A DNA stretch of 64,000 nt from Armatimonadota bacterium (GCA_023511795.1 JAIMAU010000001.1:326384-390383), one strand, 5' to 3'; shown: positions 1 through 10,584, numbered from the stretch's first letter. The notes: generated by a model not told the origin, from the sequence alone. A program made the numbers and translations.

Positions 1-1
1 T

Positions 2-868
2 AGCCCTCTACGCGTGTGCCTGGCCGCAAACCAAATCACCGAGGTTATGGGAATTGTCAACGGTACAACTAACTATATTCTCACCAAGATGGATAATGAA
101 GGCAAAGATTTTGCCGAAGCACTTGCAGAGGCGCAAAAGGCAGGTTATGCTGAGTCGGACCCAACCAATGACATTGAAGGTTATGATGCGCAGTACAAAA
201 TCGCCATTCTGGCATCGCTTGCATTCGGTTCGGTAGTTGATGTTCGCCAAATATACACCGAAGGGATAACCAAGGTGGCGCAGCGCGATATAGAATACGC
301 AAGGGAGCTGGGCTATGTAATCAAACTGTTGGCGATAGCGCGTGCAAATTGCCAAAGCATCCAGGCTAGAGTGCATCCAACATTGATATCCGCAAAGCAT
401 CCGCTTGCTTCGGTGAGCGATGTGTACAATGCAATCTATGTCCGCGGTGACTTCGTCCAGGATGTGATGTTCTATGGCCGTGGTGCTGGCTCGTTGCCAA
501 CAGCAAGCGCTGTTGTTGGCGACATAATGGAAATTGCGCGTAACATCAATGCAGGTTCAAATGCCCGCCTGCCTTTTCCGTTCCAAGACGAAAGGCCGGT
601 TCAAGGGATAGAAGCAATCCAAGCGCGTTACTATGTCAGGATGCTAGTTGCTGATCGTCCGGGCGTGCTAGCTGCGTTGGCAAAGGTCTTTGGCGATAAT
701 CAGGTGAGCATTGCATCTGTTGTACAGAAGGATTCACAGGGTGACAAAGCAGAGATTGTTCTAATAACACACGTAGTTGCCGAGCGCAACTTCCGCAAGG
801 CAATGGAAGAGATGGGCAGACTCCAGGAAGTGTCGGAAATTTGCAATTGGATTAGGGTGGAGGAATAA
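2..868 (+). CDS. hom: Homoserine dehydrogenase, C-terminal part (5' end outside window)
   Basis: Reduces aspartate semialdehyde to homoserine with NAD(P)H, the branch-point step towards threonine and methionine. The reading frame is open from base 2, so the NAD-binding N-terminal domain lies upstream of the window. The motif GIVNGTTNYILTKM and the segment ending YAESDPTNDIEGYDAQYK are signatures of the catalytic domain. The last ~75 residues, beginning YYVRMLVADRPGVLAAL, form an ACT domain, the usual site of threonine feedback inhibition. The stop lies 2 bases before thrC, so the two are almost certainly one operon. The family call is very sure; only the 5' end is missing. Confidence 0.95.
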   Translation, partial: SPLRVCLAANQITEVMGIVNGTTNYILTKMDNEGKDFAEALAEAQKAGYAESDPTNDIEGYDAQYKIAILASLAFGSVVDVRQIYTEGITKVAQRDIEYARELGYVIKLLAIARANCQSIQARVHPTLISAKHPLASVSDVYNAIYVRGDFVQDVMFYGRGAGSLPTASAVVGDIMEIARNINAGSNARLPFPFQDERPVQGIEAIQARYYVRMLVADRPGVLAALAKVFGDNQVSIASVVQKDSQGDKAEIVLITHVVAERNFRKAMEEMGRLQEVSEICNWIRVEE

Positions 869-870
869 AC

Positions 871-1953
871 ATGGTTCTTGACCAACAAACGGATATTTTT
901 CGAAGAGTCGGCGTCATTGAGAGATATCGGCATTACTTGCCCGTAACCGAAAAGACCCCCATTATCACGCTCCTGGAGGGAAGCACACCTTTAATTCGAG
1001 CGGAAAATTTGGCTCGTAAAATTGCGCCAAACCTCAAGATATACCTGAAATATGAAGGACTGAATCCGACTGGCTCGTTCAAAGACCGCGGGATGACAAT
1101 GGCCATCTCTAAAGCCGTCGAACAGGGAGCTAGGGCGGTTATGTGCGCATCAACTGGCAATACCTCGGCATCCGCCGCAGCTTATTGTGCACGAGCAGGA
1201 ATTGATTGCATTGTACTGATTCCCGAGGGAAATATCGCACTAGGGAAACTTTCACAGGCGATGATTCATGGGGCAAAGGTTTTACAAATCAAAGGGAACT
1301 TTGATGATGCCCTAAATTTAGTAAAGGAAATCACTTCTAATTACCCGATAACTCTTGTGAACTCGATTAACCCTTATAGAATTGAAGGACAGAAGACAGG
1401 CGCATTTGAGATATGCGATGTTCTAGGTGGACCACCGGATTATCATGCAATTCCAGTAGGCAATGCGGGCAACATCACTGCATACTGGAAAGGTTATAAG
1501 GAGTATCTAGAACATGGGAAGATTGACCGACTGCCCAAAATGATTGGTTTTCAGGCGGTGGGTGCGGCACCAATTGTTCTCGGGCATCCCGTCGAAAAGC
1601 CAGAGACAATTGCAACTGCCATTCGTATTGGCAATCCAGCAAGTTGGAAGCAAGCAGTTGCAGCGCGCGACGAATCTGGCGGCTTAATTGATATAGTCAC
1701 CGATGACGAGATTTTGGAAGCATACAAAATGCTTGCTAATCTTGAGGGAATTTTCTGCGAACCTGCGTCGGCTGCTTCTGTTGCAGGCGTTTACAAACTA
1801 TCTAGACAGGGCTACTTTACTGAACCAGCGACCGTCGTTTGTGTTCTTACAGGCCATGGGCTGAAAGATCCTGACCGTGCCATTAAGGTTGCTACGACTC
1901 CCATAATCATTGAACCCAATCTTAAAGCGATTTTAAAGGCAATTGGATACTAA
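871..1953 (+). CDS. thrC: Threonine synthase
   Basis: PLP enzyme that converts O-phosphohomoserine to threonine. At 360 residues it is of the short bacterial class. The PLP lysine is about residue 71 in GSFKDRGM, the STGNTSASAAAYCARAG segment follows, and a glycine-rich PVGNAGNITAYW phosphate-binding loop lies further on. The start ATG follows the hom stop by 2 bases, with GGAGG inside the end of hom as ribosome binding site. With hom it makes the last steps of threonine synthesis. No homoserine kinase is visible in the window. Confidence 0.96.
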   Translation: MVLDQQTDIFRRVGVIERYRHYLPVTEKTPIITLLEGSTPLIRAENLARKIAPNLKIYLKYEGLNPTGSFKDRGMTMAISKAVEQGARAVMCASTGNTSASAAAYCARAGIDCIVLIPEGNIALGKLSQAMIHGAKVLQIKGNFDDALNLVKEITSNYPITLVNSINPYRIEGQKTGAFEICDVLGGPPDYHAIPVGNAGNITAYWKGYKEYLEHGKIDRLPKMIGFQAVGAAPIVLGHPVEKPETIATAIRIGNPASWKQAVAARDESGGLIDIVTDDEILEAYKMLANLEGIFCEPASAASVAGVYKLSRQGYFTEPATVVCVLTGHGLKDPDRAIKVATTPIIIEPNLKAILKAIGY

Positions 1954-2010
1954 TTTGCTTGATTTTCTACTTTATTAAATAAAAAATATTATTTGGAGGA
2001 TGAGAGCGAA

Positions 2011-2952
2011 GTGATTGTGCTCACTACAAACATCCAAGGATTGCCAAAGTTTCGAACTGGTAAGGTTCGAGACGTCTATGACCTTGGCGACAAACTGCTG
2101 ATTGTGGCGACGGACCGGATCTCAGCATTTGACGTTGTGATGCCGAATGGGATTCCAGATAAAGGGCGTGTTCTCACTCAACTTTCGCTGTTCTGGTTCG
2201 ACCTTACAAAAAATGTCGTAGAAAACCATTTACTTACCGCTGATACAGACGAAATTTTAAAAGTGCTTGAGTCGTATGGCGTCGCCGATGTTGAGAGCCT
2301 AAGGGATTTACTAGACGGGCGTTCGATGATTGTGACCAAAACTAAGCCGTTTCCAGTTGAGTGTGTTGTTCGGGGTTATCTCTCAGGTTCGGCATGGAAG
2401 GAATACAAAGCTGGGCTCCAGACTGCTGGGGACAAATTTGTGGACCTTCATGGTCATCTGCTGCCGTCGGACCTTCGAGAATCTGACAAGCTTCCCGAGC
2501 CGATATTTACTCCGGCGACCAAAGCTGAGACGGGGCATGACCTGAATATCAGTATCCAAGAAATGGAGCGGATGATTGGAAAAACTGACGCTGATACGTT
2601 GATTAAAAAGACCCTTGCAATCTATGCTTTAGCGGCAGACTATGCAGCCTCTCGCGGCATAATCATTGCTGATACAAAATTCGAATTTGGCAGATTGGGC
2701 GACAAAATTATTGTAATTGATGAGGTCCTTACGCCCGATTCTTCACGGTTTTGGGATGTGAATACGTATTCGCCAGGCGGACCTCAGCCGAGTTTTGACA
2801 AACAATATGTGCGAGATTGGCTGGAGAGTATAGGCTGGAATAAAGAACCGCCACCTCCTGTTTTGCCAGATGATGTAGTTCAAAAAACAGCAGAGAAATA
2901 CCGCGAAGCATATAGGCGAATTGTTGGTAAGTCGCTTGTGCCAGGAGCTTAA
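2011..2952 (+). CDS. purC: SAICAR synthetase (phosphoribosylaminoimidazole-succinocarboxamide synthase)
   Basis: Joins CAIR and aspartate with ATP in purine synthesis. The motif GKVRDVYDLGD at the N-terminus, PFPVECVVRGYLSGSAW in the middle and DEVLTPDSSRFW near the end are hallmarks of the longer, yeast-like PurC form of about 300 residues. The frame is open from TTG at 1993, but GGAGGA at 1995-2000 sits inside that extension and is about 10 bases before GTG at 2011, so I place the start there. It is a separate unit from thrC, with an AT-rich 57-base gap that holds nothing else I can name. Confidence 0.93.
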   Translation: MIVLTTNIQGLPKFRTGKVRDVYDLGDKLLIVATDRISAFDVVMPNGIPDKGRVLTQLSLFWFDLTKNVVENHLLTADTDEILKVLESYGVADVESLRDLLDGRSMIVTKTKPFPVECVVRGYLSGSAWKEYKAGLQTAGDKFVDLHGHLLPSDLRESDKLPEPIFTPATKAETGHDLNISIQEMERMIGKTDADTLIKKTLAIYALAADYAASRGIIIADTKFEFGRLGDKIIVIDEVLTPDSSRFWDVNTYSPGGPQPSFDKQYVRDWLESIGWNKEPPPPVLPDDVVQKTAEKYREAYRRIVGKSLVPGA

Positions 2953-3021
2953 TGCGGCGCTCGAGGGATTGCTTCCCTTACAAAAGTTATTTGTTGCATT
3001 GAATAATTCAAAATTAAGACA

Positions 3022-4218
3022 ATGGCAACTGAAAATGTAAAATATATACTTCTTATACCAGACGGCATGGCAGACCGGCCCATTCCTGAGTTAGATGGGA
3101 AGACGCCAATGCAGGTAGCGCGCAAGCCGTTTATGGACCACCTGGCATCAACTGGGCAGGTTGGCGTGGTGAACACGATTCCCGAGGGGATGGAGCCTGG
3201 TAGTGATGTCGCGGCTATGTCACTCCTTGGCTACGACCCGCGGAAGTATTACACGGGACGCGGGCCAATAGAGGCCGTCAGCATGGAGATTCCGCTTGAA
3301 AAAAAGGACGTTGCTTTTCGCTGCAACCTTGTGAGCTCCGACGGAACAACGATGATCGACTATAGCGGTGGCCATGTGTCCACGGACGAAGCTCGCGAGT
3401 TGATAACTTTTGTAAATGAAAAACTTGGTACACGGAAAGTTCAGTTTTATCCAGGTGTAAGCTACCGCCACATCATGGTTTGGCGAGATGGTTCGGCCGA
3501 AATTAAAACCGAGCCGCCGCATAATATCATAGGCAAGGCGATTAAGGATTATTTTCCTCGCGGAGATGGGGAAAATATGCTTAGAGGCTTAATTTATGAC
3601 TCGCTGGAGATTCTTGATAGTCATCCAATTAACAAACGTAGACGAGAAGAAGGAAAAAATCCTGCAAATATGATATGGCCGTGGGGCCAGGGAAGAGCGC
3701 TTGATATGCCCAACTTCCTTGCGAAGACTGGCTGCACAGGAGCAGTTGTGGCGGCGGTTGACCTGCTAAAGGGCCTGGGGCGTGCCGTGGGCTTAAAGGT
3801 TGTGAATGTCCCGGGTGCAACCGGGTACCTCGACACGAATTACGAAGGAAAGGGTAAGGCAGCGGTTGAGGCCCTTAGGGACCGAGATTTCGTTCTTGTG
3901 CATGTCGAAGCACCAGATGAAGCTAGCCATATCGGTGATATAGACAAAAAAATCGAGGCTATTGAGAACGTGGATAAATTAGTACTCGGTACTATACTAG
4001 AAGGCTTAAAGAATGTGGAAAAGTTTCGCATTTTGGTTACTCCAGATCATGCTACGCCAATTGAGGCAAAGACCCACGTGACTGACCCGGTACCATTTGT
4101 GCTTTTCTCTTCGTTTGAACCAGCCAAAACTAACCTACCGTTTGACGAACGGGCTATCCCTGAAACAAAGCTTAGGGTGGATGAAGGCTTCCATCTTATT
4201 GATCTTCTCTTTGAATGA
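3022..4218 (+). CDS. apgM: Cofactor-independent phosphoglycerate mutase, ApgM type
   Basis: Interconverts 3- and 2-phosphoglycerate in glycolysis using metal ions and a serine nucleophile, as in the alkaline-phosphatase superfamily. At 398 residues it matches the archaeal-type ApgM rather than the ~510-residue GpmI. Seen motifs: LIPDGMADRP at residues 10-19 with the first metal-binding Asp, PGSDVAAMSLLGYDP with the probable nucleophile Ser, HVEAPDEASHIGD, and TPDHATP near the C-terminus. There is no clear Shine-Dalgarno before the ATG. The stop overlaps the tilS start by ATGA, which suggests translational coupling. Confidence 0.93.
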   Translation: MATENVKYILLIPDGMADRPIPELDGKTPMQVARKPFMDHLASTGQVGVVNTIPEGMEPGSDVAAMSLLGYDPRKYYTGRGPIEAVSMEIPLEKKDVAFRCNLVSSDGTTMIDYSGGHVSTDEARELITFVNEKLGTRKVQFYPGVSYRHIMVWRDGSAEIKTEPPHNIIGKAIKDYFPRGDGENMLRGLIYDSLEILDSHPINKRRREEGKNPANMIWPWGQGRALDMPNFLAKTGCTGAVVAAVDLLKGLGRAVGLKVVNVPGATGYLDTNYEGKGKAAVEALRDRDFVLVHVEAPDEASHIGDIDKKIEAIENVDKLVLGTILEGLKNVEKFRILVTPDHATPIEAKTHVTDPVPFVLFSSFEPAKTNLPFDERAIPETKLRVDEGFHLIDLLFE

Positions 4219-5621
4219 ATGAAAGACACAGGCTGATTGAATCGCTGCTCGCTACGGTACGACAATATACAATGTTGTTACCGGGCGAGAAGGTTCTCGT
4301 TGCCGTTTCGGGAGGCCCCGATTCGGTGGCCCTTCTGCACGCACTTTGGACTGTCCGAGATGAACTTAGCATTTCTCTCCATGTTGCCCATCTCAACCAT
4401 TCGTTTCGAGGTGAGGAATCAGATAAAGACGAGGAATATGTTCGTTCGCTAGCGGCGAACCTTTTAATCCCGTGTAGCGTCGAAAAGGTGGACGTGCCAA
4501 AAATCCAAAAAACTCTGAGGATTTCAGCCGAACAGGCTGCACGGCTTGTTCGATATGAGTTCCTTGAAAACACCGCGGAGAAAATCGGCGCCTCTCGAAT
4601 CGCTCTTGGGCACACAGCGGATGATCAAGTGGAAACAGTTTTAATGAACATTATTCGTGGCACCGGAGTCGATGGTCTCGTTGGGATGCCGCCGGTACGA
4701 GGAAAAATAATTCGCCCTTTAATAAGCGTACGGCGCAAAGACGTGAACGCATATATTCAAGAGGCCGGCCTTCAGCCGCGGATAGATGAAACCAATCTCC
4801 TTCCAATTTATACTAGAAATCGAATTCGCCTACAACTCCTTCCAACGTTGCGCGTGTTCAACCCTGATATTGATACCGCGATTTTGCAGCTAGCGGAACT
4901 TGCGCGGGCGGATTCAGCGTATCTCGATGAAAAGGCAAAAGAAGCCTTTATTCAAAATACTAAAAGCAGAGATGGAAAATCAGTCCATTTGGACTTGTCT
5001 GTTTTCGAGGTCGAGCCCCTTGCGATACGCCGCCGCGTTATTCGTGAGGCATATAAGGCAATCAAAGGCGAAATTACAGATTTGGGCTACAAACATGTTG
5101 AAGAGCTTCTGCGGCTTATCGCAACCGTTGGGGGATTTCGATATGAGCTTCCAGGAGGTATATTCGTAGAAAAAAGTGGGAGGTTAATTTCTTTCTATTC
5201 AGAAAGGCCGCCTGACCAACCGATTATATATAAGTATGAGCTGGCAGTTCCTGGCAAGACAGTCATTACTGAGGCCGACCTAATCATCGAAGCGGAGATT
5301 ATTACAGAGAAGATTGAGCCTCTGCGGCCGCGGGGAAGTATGGAGGTCGTTCTTGATTATGACGCTATCCGAGGGAGTCTTATCGCACGGAATTGGAAGC
5401 CAGGAGACCGCATTCAGCCTCTTGGGATGGTGGGATCTAAGAAATTGCAAGACCTATTTACTGATGAGAAAATTCCGCGGCAAATGAGATACAGGACGCC
5501 TGTTATTGAAGACAGTGAGAAAATCGTATGGGTTGTTGGATTGGCCGTCTCGGAGTTGGCAAAAGTAACTAGTTCGACTCGAACTTTCTTGCGCCTAACT
5601 GCTAACCCATTGCGAACTTGA
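4215..5621 (+). CDS. tilS: tRNA(Ile)-lysidine synthase
   Basis: Modifies C34 of tRNA-Ile(CAU) to lysidine using ATP and lysine, so the tRNA reads AUA and is charged with Ile. The N-type ATP pyrophosphatase P-loop SGGPDS is at about residues 32-37, and HTADDQVET and RGTGVDGL follow at about 135-160. The C-terminal substrate-binding domain carries KKLQDLFTDEKIPRQMRYRTP. The length of 468 is normal. It overlaps apgM by 4 bases and is followed by the ftsH promoter, a tilS-ftsH order common in bacteria. Confidence 0.95.
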   Translation: MNERHRLIESLLATVRQYTMLLPGEKVLVAVSGGPDSVALLHALWTVRDELSISLHVAHLNHSFRGEESDKDEEYVRSLAANLLIPCSVEKVDVPKIQKTLRISAEQAARLVRYEFLENTAEKIGASRIALGHTADDQVETVLMNIIRGTGVDGLVGMPPVRGKIIRPLISVRRKDVNAYIQEAGLQPRIDETNLLPIYTRNRIRLQLLPTLRVFNPDIDTAILQLAELARADSAYLDEKAKEAFIQNTKSRDGKSVHLDLSVFEVEPLAIRRRVIREAYKAIKGEITDLGYKHVEELLRLIATVGGFRYELPGGIFVEKSGRLISFYSERPPDQPIIYKYELAVPGKTVITEADLIIEAEIITEKIEPLRPRGSMEVVLDYDAIRGSLIARNWKPGDRIQPLGMVGSKKLQDLFTDEKIPRQMRYRTPVIEDSEKIVWVVGLAVSELAKVTSSTRTFLRLTANPLRT

Positions 5622-5646
5622 GTTTGACGATGCAAAGTGGTATAAT
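5618..5646 (+). promoter_or_regulatory. Putative sigma70-type promoter of ftsH
   Basis: TTGAGT at 5618-5623 and a perfect TATAAT at 5641-5646 are separated by 17 bases. The -35 overlaps the last codon and stop of tilS. The predicted start site is about 35 bases before the ftsH ribosome binding site. Called by eye. Confidence 0.6.
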
Positions 5647-5688
5647 CAAGTACCCTCCAATGCGAGGTAATAAGAGGAGGAATTGAGC

Positions 5689-7614
5689 TTGTCCAGGTTC
5701 TTTAAAACCTTTTTGATATTGATGATCTTGGCTTCTGCTTTGTATATCATAAGGGAGCCTTTCGCGCCAGGGCGGACAGCCAAGCAGATGGATTACTCCA
5801 CTTTTTGGAAGGAAGTCGAAAAGGGGCATGTTACTAAGGTAAGGTGGCGTGAGGATCGTTTGGAGGCAAACCTCACCACCACCGATAGAAAGATCATAGT
5901 AATGCTCTCCGGTGCAGGCGACGATGAGAAATCGGCGCTTTCAAGGGCAATAAGAGAAAAAGGTGGAGTACTTGAATATGCTGGTCCGCCTCTTTCGACA
6001 TTTATGCAGAGCCTGCTTTTCACGGTTCTGCCGATGGTTGGAATACTTGCAATCTTTTACTTATTCATTATCCGACAGGCGCAAATTGGCGGGAACCAAG
6101 CGCTTTCTTTTGGCCGCAGTCGAGCGAAGCGCTTCTCTGAGAACGTGCCGAAAGTTACGTTTGATGACGTTGCTGGAGTAGATGAGGCTAAGCAGGAACT
6201 ACAAGAAGTCGTTGAATTCCTACGGAATCCAAAAAAATTCCAGGCGTTAGGAGCAAAGATTCCGAAGGGCGTGTTGCTTCTGGGTCCTCCTGGGTGCGGC
6301 AAAACATTGTTGGCACGAGCCATCGCAGGAGAAGCAGGAGTACCTTTCTTCCATATCAGCGGTTCAGACTTTGTTGAAATGTTCGTAGGTGTGGGCGCAT
6401 CACGCGTTCGCGACCTATTTGAGACAGCAAAGGCTAACAGGCCTAGTTTAATATTTATTGATGAGCTTGATGCGGTTGGGCGTCAGAGAGGTACGGGTCT
6501 CGGTGGCGGTCATGATGAGCGAGAGCAGACACTTGACCAACTTCTCGTCGAGATGGATGGCTTCGACCCGAACACTGGCGTTATCCTTATTGCGGCGACT
6601 AACCGGCCAGATGTTTTAGACCCAGCGCTTCTCAGACCAGGTCGCTTTGATAGACGCATAGTTGTTGACCACCCCGACGCAAAAGGCAGAGAAGCTATTC
6701 TTCGGGTGCACATGCGTGGCAAACCACTAGATGCTGATGTTAACATCGAGAACCTTGCTCGAAGGACTCCGGGTTTCTCTGGTGCAGATTTAGCGAACCT
6801 TGTGAACGAGGCAGCGCTACTGGCGGCCAGGCGCGAGCGCACCAAAATCAAAATGGAGGATTTTGAAGATTCCATTGACCGTGTGATTGCGGGTCCGGAG
6901 AGGAAAAGCCGCATAATCAGCGAAAAGGAAAAGATTATGGTGGCGTATCACGAAGTCGGTCACGCGATCGTACAGGAACTTCTACCGCTCACTGACCCGG
7001 TGCACAAGGTATCCATATTACCCCGTGGACTTGCGCTGGGTTATACAATGCAGCTTCCACTTCAGGACAAGTATCTGACAACAAGAAGCGAATTGCTTGA
7101 TGACATCGCAGGGTTGCTGGGTGGACGTGCGGCGGAGCGGATTTTCTTTAACGAAGTCACAACTGGCTCGAATAGTGATTTGGAACGGGCAACGGAAATT
7201 GCTAGAAGTATGGTTTGTGAGTTTGGGATGAGTGAGACACTTGGCCCAGTTACATTCGGCAGAAAGCATGGAAATCCGTTCCTTGGGCGTGACCTGATGG
7301 AGGATAGAAACTACAGCGAGGAAATGGCAAAAGCAATCGATAACGAAGTCCGCAGAATTATCGATGAGTGTTATAAGCGCGCAGAGACAATTCTCCAGGA
7401 AAAAAGAGAAAAAGTGGTTGAGATAGTAGATGTGCTCCTCGAAAAGGAGACCATCGAGCGCGAGGAACTTGAAGTGCTCATGTACGGCAAGAAGAGTTCG
7501 GAGGCTGAGGGCAAAGGCGAAACACCAAAATCGTCTGGTGAACAGACGGAAAAATTAGAGCAGCCAAATCTTGCGCCAGACAGCAAGCCTCGTCTCGAAC
7601 CTGGAGTAGCATGA
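5689..7614 (+). CDS. ftsH: ATP-dependent zinc metalloprotease FtsH
   Basis: Membrane-anchored AAA+ protease that degrades misfolded membrane and short-lived regulatory proteins as a hexamer. A first membrane helix is at about residues 5-20 and a second near 105-128, with a small extracytoplasmic domain between. Walker A GPPGCGKT is near residue 199, Walker [15 protein letters not shown] and the SRH segment follow, and the zinc site HEVGH is near 421 (HEAGH is more usual). The last ~40 residues are a charged, proline-rich tail. GAGGAGG at 5674-5680 lies 8 bases before TTG 5689, so I prefer this start over TTG 5683. Its TGA stop overlaps the next gene's ATG. Confidence 0.96.
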   Translation: MSRFFKTFLILMILASALYIIREPFAPGRTAKQMDYSTFWKEVEKGHVTKVRWREDRLEANLTTTDRKIIVMLSGAGDDEKSALSRAIREKGGVLEYAGPPLSTFMQSLLFTVLPMVGILAIFYLFIIRQAQIGGNQALSFGRSRAKRFSENVPKVTFDDVAGVDEAKQELQEVVEFLRNPKKFQALGAKIPKGVLLLGPPGCGKTLLARAIAGEAGVPFFHISGSDFVEMFVGVGASRVRDLFETAKANRPSLIFIDELDAVGRQRGTGLGGGHDEREQTLDQLLVEMDGFDPNTGVILIAATNRPDVLDPALLRPGRFDRRIVVDHPDAKGREAILRVHMRGKPLDADVNIENLARRTPGFSGADLANLVNEAALLAARRERTKIKMEDFEDSIDRVIAGPERKSRIISEKEKIMVAYHEVGHAIVQELLPLTDPVHKVSILPRGLALGYTMQLPLQDKYLTTRSELLDDIAGLLGGRAAERIFFNEVTTGSNSDLERATEIARSMVCEFGMSETLGPVTFGRKHGNPFLGRDLMEDRNYSEEMAKAIDNEVRRIIDECYKRAETILQEKREKVVEIVDVLLEKETIEREELEVLMYGKKSSEAEGKGETPKSSGEQTEKLEQPNLAPDSKPRLEPGVA

Positions 7615-8564
7615 TTCATGCTCTCCAGGATAACCAGCGTTTATCCTATTCCTCAAGGTCAGCTGTGAGTGCAATCATTCAATGTGTGCCTAACTTCAGT
7701 GAAGGCAGAAATGAGTCCGTCATCCAGGCAATTGTGGATGCTGTGCGTACTGTTAAGTCAGTTACGCTAGCTGATTATTCTTCAGACCCTGATCACAACC
7801 GTCTCGTTGTTACTTTTCTTGGTGGGCCAGAGGGTATTCGAGAGGCAGTATTAGCGGCGACGGCCCGAGCAGTCGAGCTTATTGACATGCAAAAACATAC
7901 TGGCGGTCACCCAAGAATTGGGGCCGCAGACGTTATCCCCCTTGTCCCCATTAGGGGCATTACAATGGCTGAGTGTGTCTCAATTTCCCATGAACTAGGG
8001 CAGGAAATCGCTGAGACCCTAGGCGTTCCTGTTTATTTTTATGAAAAGTCAGCCATAAAGGCTCACCGTACTAACCTTGCTGATGTACGCCGCGGGGGTT
8101 ACGAGCGCCTTGCGGAAGTTGGCTTAGAAGGTGAACGCGCTCCCGATGTCGGTCCAAAACGACTTCATCCGTCCGCAGGTGCAGTGGTTGTTGGTGCACG
8201 CGGTCCTCTTGTCGCATATAATGTCAATCTCCAAAGTGATGACATGGAAATTGCGGCAGATATCGCGCGCAAGGTTCGGAATGATAACGCACACTTGCCA
8301 GGCGTCAAGGCAATTAGCGTTTGGCTTGAGAGTCGCTCAAAAGCACAGGTCTCGATGAATGTAACGCGCCCTGATTTTGTAGCTCTTCCTCGCATTTTTA
8401 ACTTTATCGTAGGAGAGGTGCGAAAGTATGATGTCGAGGTGGATGAAAGCGAATTAATAGGCCTCGTTTCCCAAAAATACCTCGACGGTGCTTCTCCTAC
8501 AGACCTTCGTCTCCGCGACTTTAAACCTACCCAAATCCTCGAATACTGGCTAAGACGTATATAG
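7611..8564 (+). CDS. ftcD: Glutamate formimidoyltransferase
   Basis: Transfers the formimino group of N-formiminoglutamate to tetrahydrofolate, in histidine degradation and one-carbon supply. The motif [14 protein letters not shown], then [15 protein letters not shown] and [15 protein letters not shown], mark the formiminotransferase N and C subdomains. It is monofunctional, without the cyclodeaminase domain of the animal enzyme. The ATG at 7611 overlaps the ftsH stop (ATGA). The family usually begins just before [11 protein letters not shown], so GTG at 7665 (AAGGT nearby) is a serious alternative start giving 299 residues. No histidine-degradation genes are seen nearby. Confidence 0.9.
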   Translation: MIHALQDNQRLSYSSRSAVSAIIQCVPNFSEGRNESVIQAIVDAVRTVKSVTLADYSSDPDHNRLVVTFLGGPEGIREAVLAATARAVELIDMQKHTGGHPRIGAADVIPLVPIRGITMAECVSISHELGQEIAETLGVPVYFYEKSAIKAHRTNLADVRRGGYERLAEVGLEGERAPDVGPKRLHPSAGAVVVGARGPLVAYNVNLQSDDMEIAADIARKVRNDNAHLPGVKAISVWLESRSKAQVSMNVTRPDFVALPRIFNFIVGEVRKYDVEVDESELIGLVSQKYLDGASPTDLRLRDFKPTQILEYWLRRI

Positions 8565-8677
8565 TTTCCCCGGAAATAAATGCTCAGTGTTGCATTTCAA
8601 GCATAAAGGAAATTTTGTGTTTATGGAGAAAAATAAGACGTGAACTTAGCTAAATGGCTACTAACAGGGGGAGTTTG

Positions 8678-9712
8678 ATGAAAGACAAAGTTGGTTACGG
8701 TATTATTGGATGCGGCGTAATCGCACCATGGCACGCCGGAGCAGTTAGCAGAATTCCTGATGCGGAATTAATTGCTGTATGCGACATCGTTCCAGAAAAA
8801 GCAGAGAAAATCAAAAACGATTTTGGCGCGAAATACGTATATACCGATTACAAAGAAATGCTCAAACGAGATGATATTGATATCGTCTCGATATGTACGC
8901 CCAGTGGTATGCATGCGGATATGGGAATAGACGCTGCTCTTGCTGGAAAGCATGTAATGACCGAGAAGCCTATTGATATCAGCCTTGAGAAGATAGACAA
9001 GCTAATCCAAACCTGCGCCGAACAGAAAGTTAAGCTTGCGTGCATCTTTCAGCGGCGCACATCGCCATTATGGCAGCTTGTCAAGAAAACAATCGATGCT
9101 GGCAAGTTGGGCAAGCTTGTGTTGGGCGATGCGTATCTTAAGTATTTCCGAAGTCAGGAATATTACGATAGCGCGGGTTGGCGTGGAACGTGGGCGCTCG
9201 ATGGTGGCGGTGCCCTCATGAACCAAGGCGTTCACTGTGTTGACCTTCTCCGCTGGATAATGGGGCCAATTGACACAATCTTTGGTTTTGCCGACCATCT
9301 TGTAAGGAAAATTGAAGTGGAGGATACTTCAGTCGCCGCAATTCGATTCAAAAATGGAGCTTTTGGCGTGCTAGAAGGAACAACTTCTGTGACGCCAGGT
9401 ATGAATCACCGATTGGAGTTTCATGGCGAGAAGGGGACAATACTTGTAGACGGTGAAAATATCGTTCGCTGGGACGTGCCGGGCGAAGATAAGCAAGAGG
9501 TCACAAAAAGCCTTCAAGACCAGGTGGGCAATGCGTCTTCGGACCCAACTGCTATTTCTCAGCACGGCCACCAAGTGCAAATTGCGGACTTAATTGCTGC
9601 TGTGAAAGAAGATAGGGAGCCAATGGTGAACGGTGCTGAGGCAAGGCACGCAGTTGAAGTGATTCTTGCTGTTTACCAATCGGCACGGACTGGCCAGCCT
9701 GTCAAACTATAA
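8678..9712 (+). CDS. Gfo/Idh/MocA family NAD(P)-dependent oxidoreductase
   Basis: Likely oxidises or reduces a sugar or inositol-like substrate in the cytoplasm. A Rossmann fold opens with YGIIGCGVIAPWHAG, and CTPSGMHADMGIDAALAGK and TEKPID, typical of the family, follow. The GGGALMNQGVHCVDLLRW segment carries the conserved histidine/aspartate region of the C-terminal domain. AGGGGGAG at 8666-8673 stands 4 bases before ATG 8678, which decides this start over ATG 8654. The substrate cannot be deduced. It stands alone after ftcD and directly precedes the TPR gene. Confidence 0.9.
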   Translation: MKDKVGYGIIGCGVIAPWHAGAVSRIPDAELIAVCDIVPEKAEKIKNDFGAKYVYTDYKEMLKRDDIDIVSICTPSGMHADMGIDAALAGKHVMTEKPIDISLEKIDKLIQTCAEQKVKLACIFQRRTSPLWQLVKKTIDAGKLGKLVLGDAYLKYFRSQEYYDSAGWRGTWALDGGGALMNQGVHCVDLLRWIMGPIDTIFGFADHLVRKIEVEDTSVAAIRFKNGAFGVLEGTTSVTPGMNHRLEFHGEKGTILVDGENIVRWDVPGEDKQEVTKSLQDQVGNASSDPTAISQHGHQVQIADLIAAVKEDREPMVNGAEARHAVEVILAVYQSARTGQPVKL

Positions 9713-9731
9713 TGTGAGAGGACGGATTACC

Positions 9732-10517
9732 GTGTCGGCTCAACAAAATCGAAAGAAAAGGTTGACATCGGCTGATTATTTAAAGAAAGCGGACGAACTT
9801 GAGGCGAATGGAGAGTTTGAGAAGGCAATCGAGCTTCTAAATAAAGCCATTCGTACGGCCAAAGACAAGCCGCTTTTATATTATCGGTTAGCTGTGCTTT
9901 GCAGAAGCCAGCGAAGAATGGATGACGCCATTCTGGCCGCTAAGCGTGCCCTGAGAATCAAGCCGGATGATCTTCGGAGCCGCGATCTGCTTCTGGAAAT
10001 CCTGTTGGAGCTTGGGCGAGTTGATGATGCGATAAAAGAGGCAAAAGAACTCCTCAAATACTCACCACATAGCCTAAGTGCGCGAGACGTTCTCAGCATA
10101 GCTTATCTTCAAAAAGGAATGCTTGAAAAAGCACTGCAGGTTACAAATGAATTGATAAGTCTAGATCCTATGTCACCATTAAATCATTTTAAGAAGGCAG
10201 TGCTCTATCAGCAGAAGGGCGACATTGGCAATGCTGTTCAGGAGTTCACTAGGGTGTTGGAAATGCAGCCCGATGAGGATACAGCGCGTGAGGCTAGACA
10301 AGCAATTGAGGTTCTGGACAATTACCAGCTTCGCCACATACTTATGCTAGCGGCAGAGGATTACATATTCCGCGCAAAGCTAATTCGCGATCCGGCGGCG
10401 GCAGCCTTGGAAAGGGGATTCTATCTTAGCTACTCCGGAATGGCGACACTCAAACAAATTCAGTTTGAAGAATTGCCGGAAGTCTGGGCTGAATGGAAGC
10501 AAAAATTTTACCACTAA
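9732..10517 (+). CDS. TPR-repeat protein
   Basis: A 261-residue cytoplasmic protein made mostly of tetratricopeptide repeats, which usually bind partner proteins. Repeats start at about residue 15 (ADYLKKADELEANGEFEKAI), and at least four more 34-residue units follow, with the A/G/L and P positions typical of TPRs. The last ~60 residues lack repeats and are of unknown fold. GAGAGGA at 9716-9722 lies 9 bases before GTG 9732, so I reject the longer TTG start inside the upstream gene. The partner is unknown. The position before folP may mean co-transcription. Confidence 0.8.
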   Translation: MSAQQNRKKRLTSADYLKKADELEANGEFEKAIELLNKAIRTAKDKPLLYYRLAVLCRSQRRMDDAILAAKRALRIKPDDLRSRDLLLEILLELGRVDDAIKEAKELLKYSPHSLSARDVLSIAYLQKGMLEKALQVTNELISLDPMSPLNHFKKAVLYQQKGDIGNAVQEFTRVLEMQPDEDTAREARQAIEVLDNYQLRHILMLAAEDYIFRAKLIRDPAAAALERGFYLSYSGMATLKQIQFEELPEVWAEWKQKFYH

Positions 10518-10584
10518 TCGCTCTTATTCCTACTTGTGTTTGATTAGTTGAACTTGGGATAAGAGTGCATGTTGGAGTAAGAGC

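Noticed and set aside
81-302. Small - strand frames in hom
   Set aside because: They are shadows of the real + strand gene and have no ribosome binding sites or family match.
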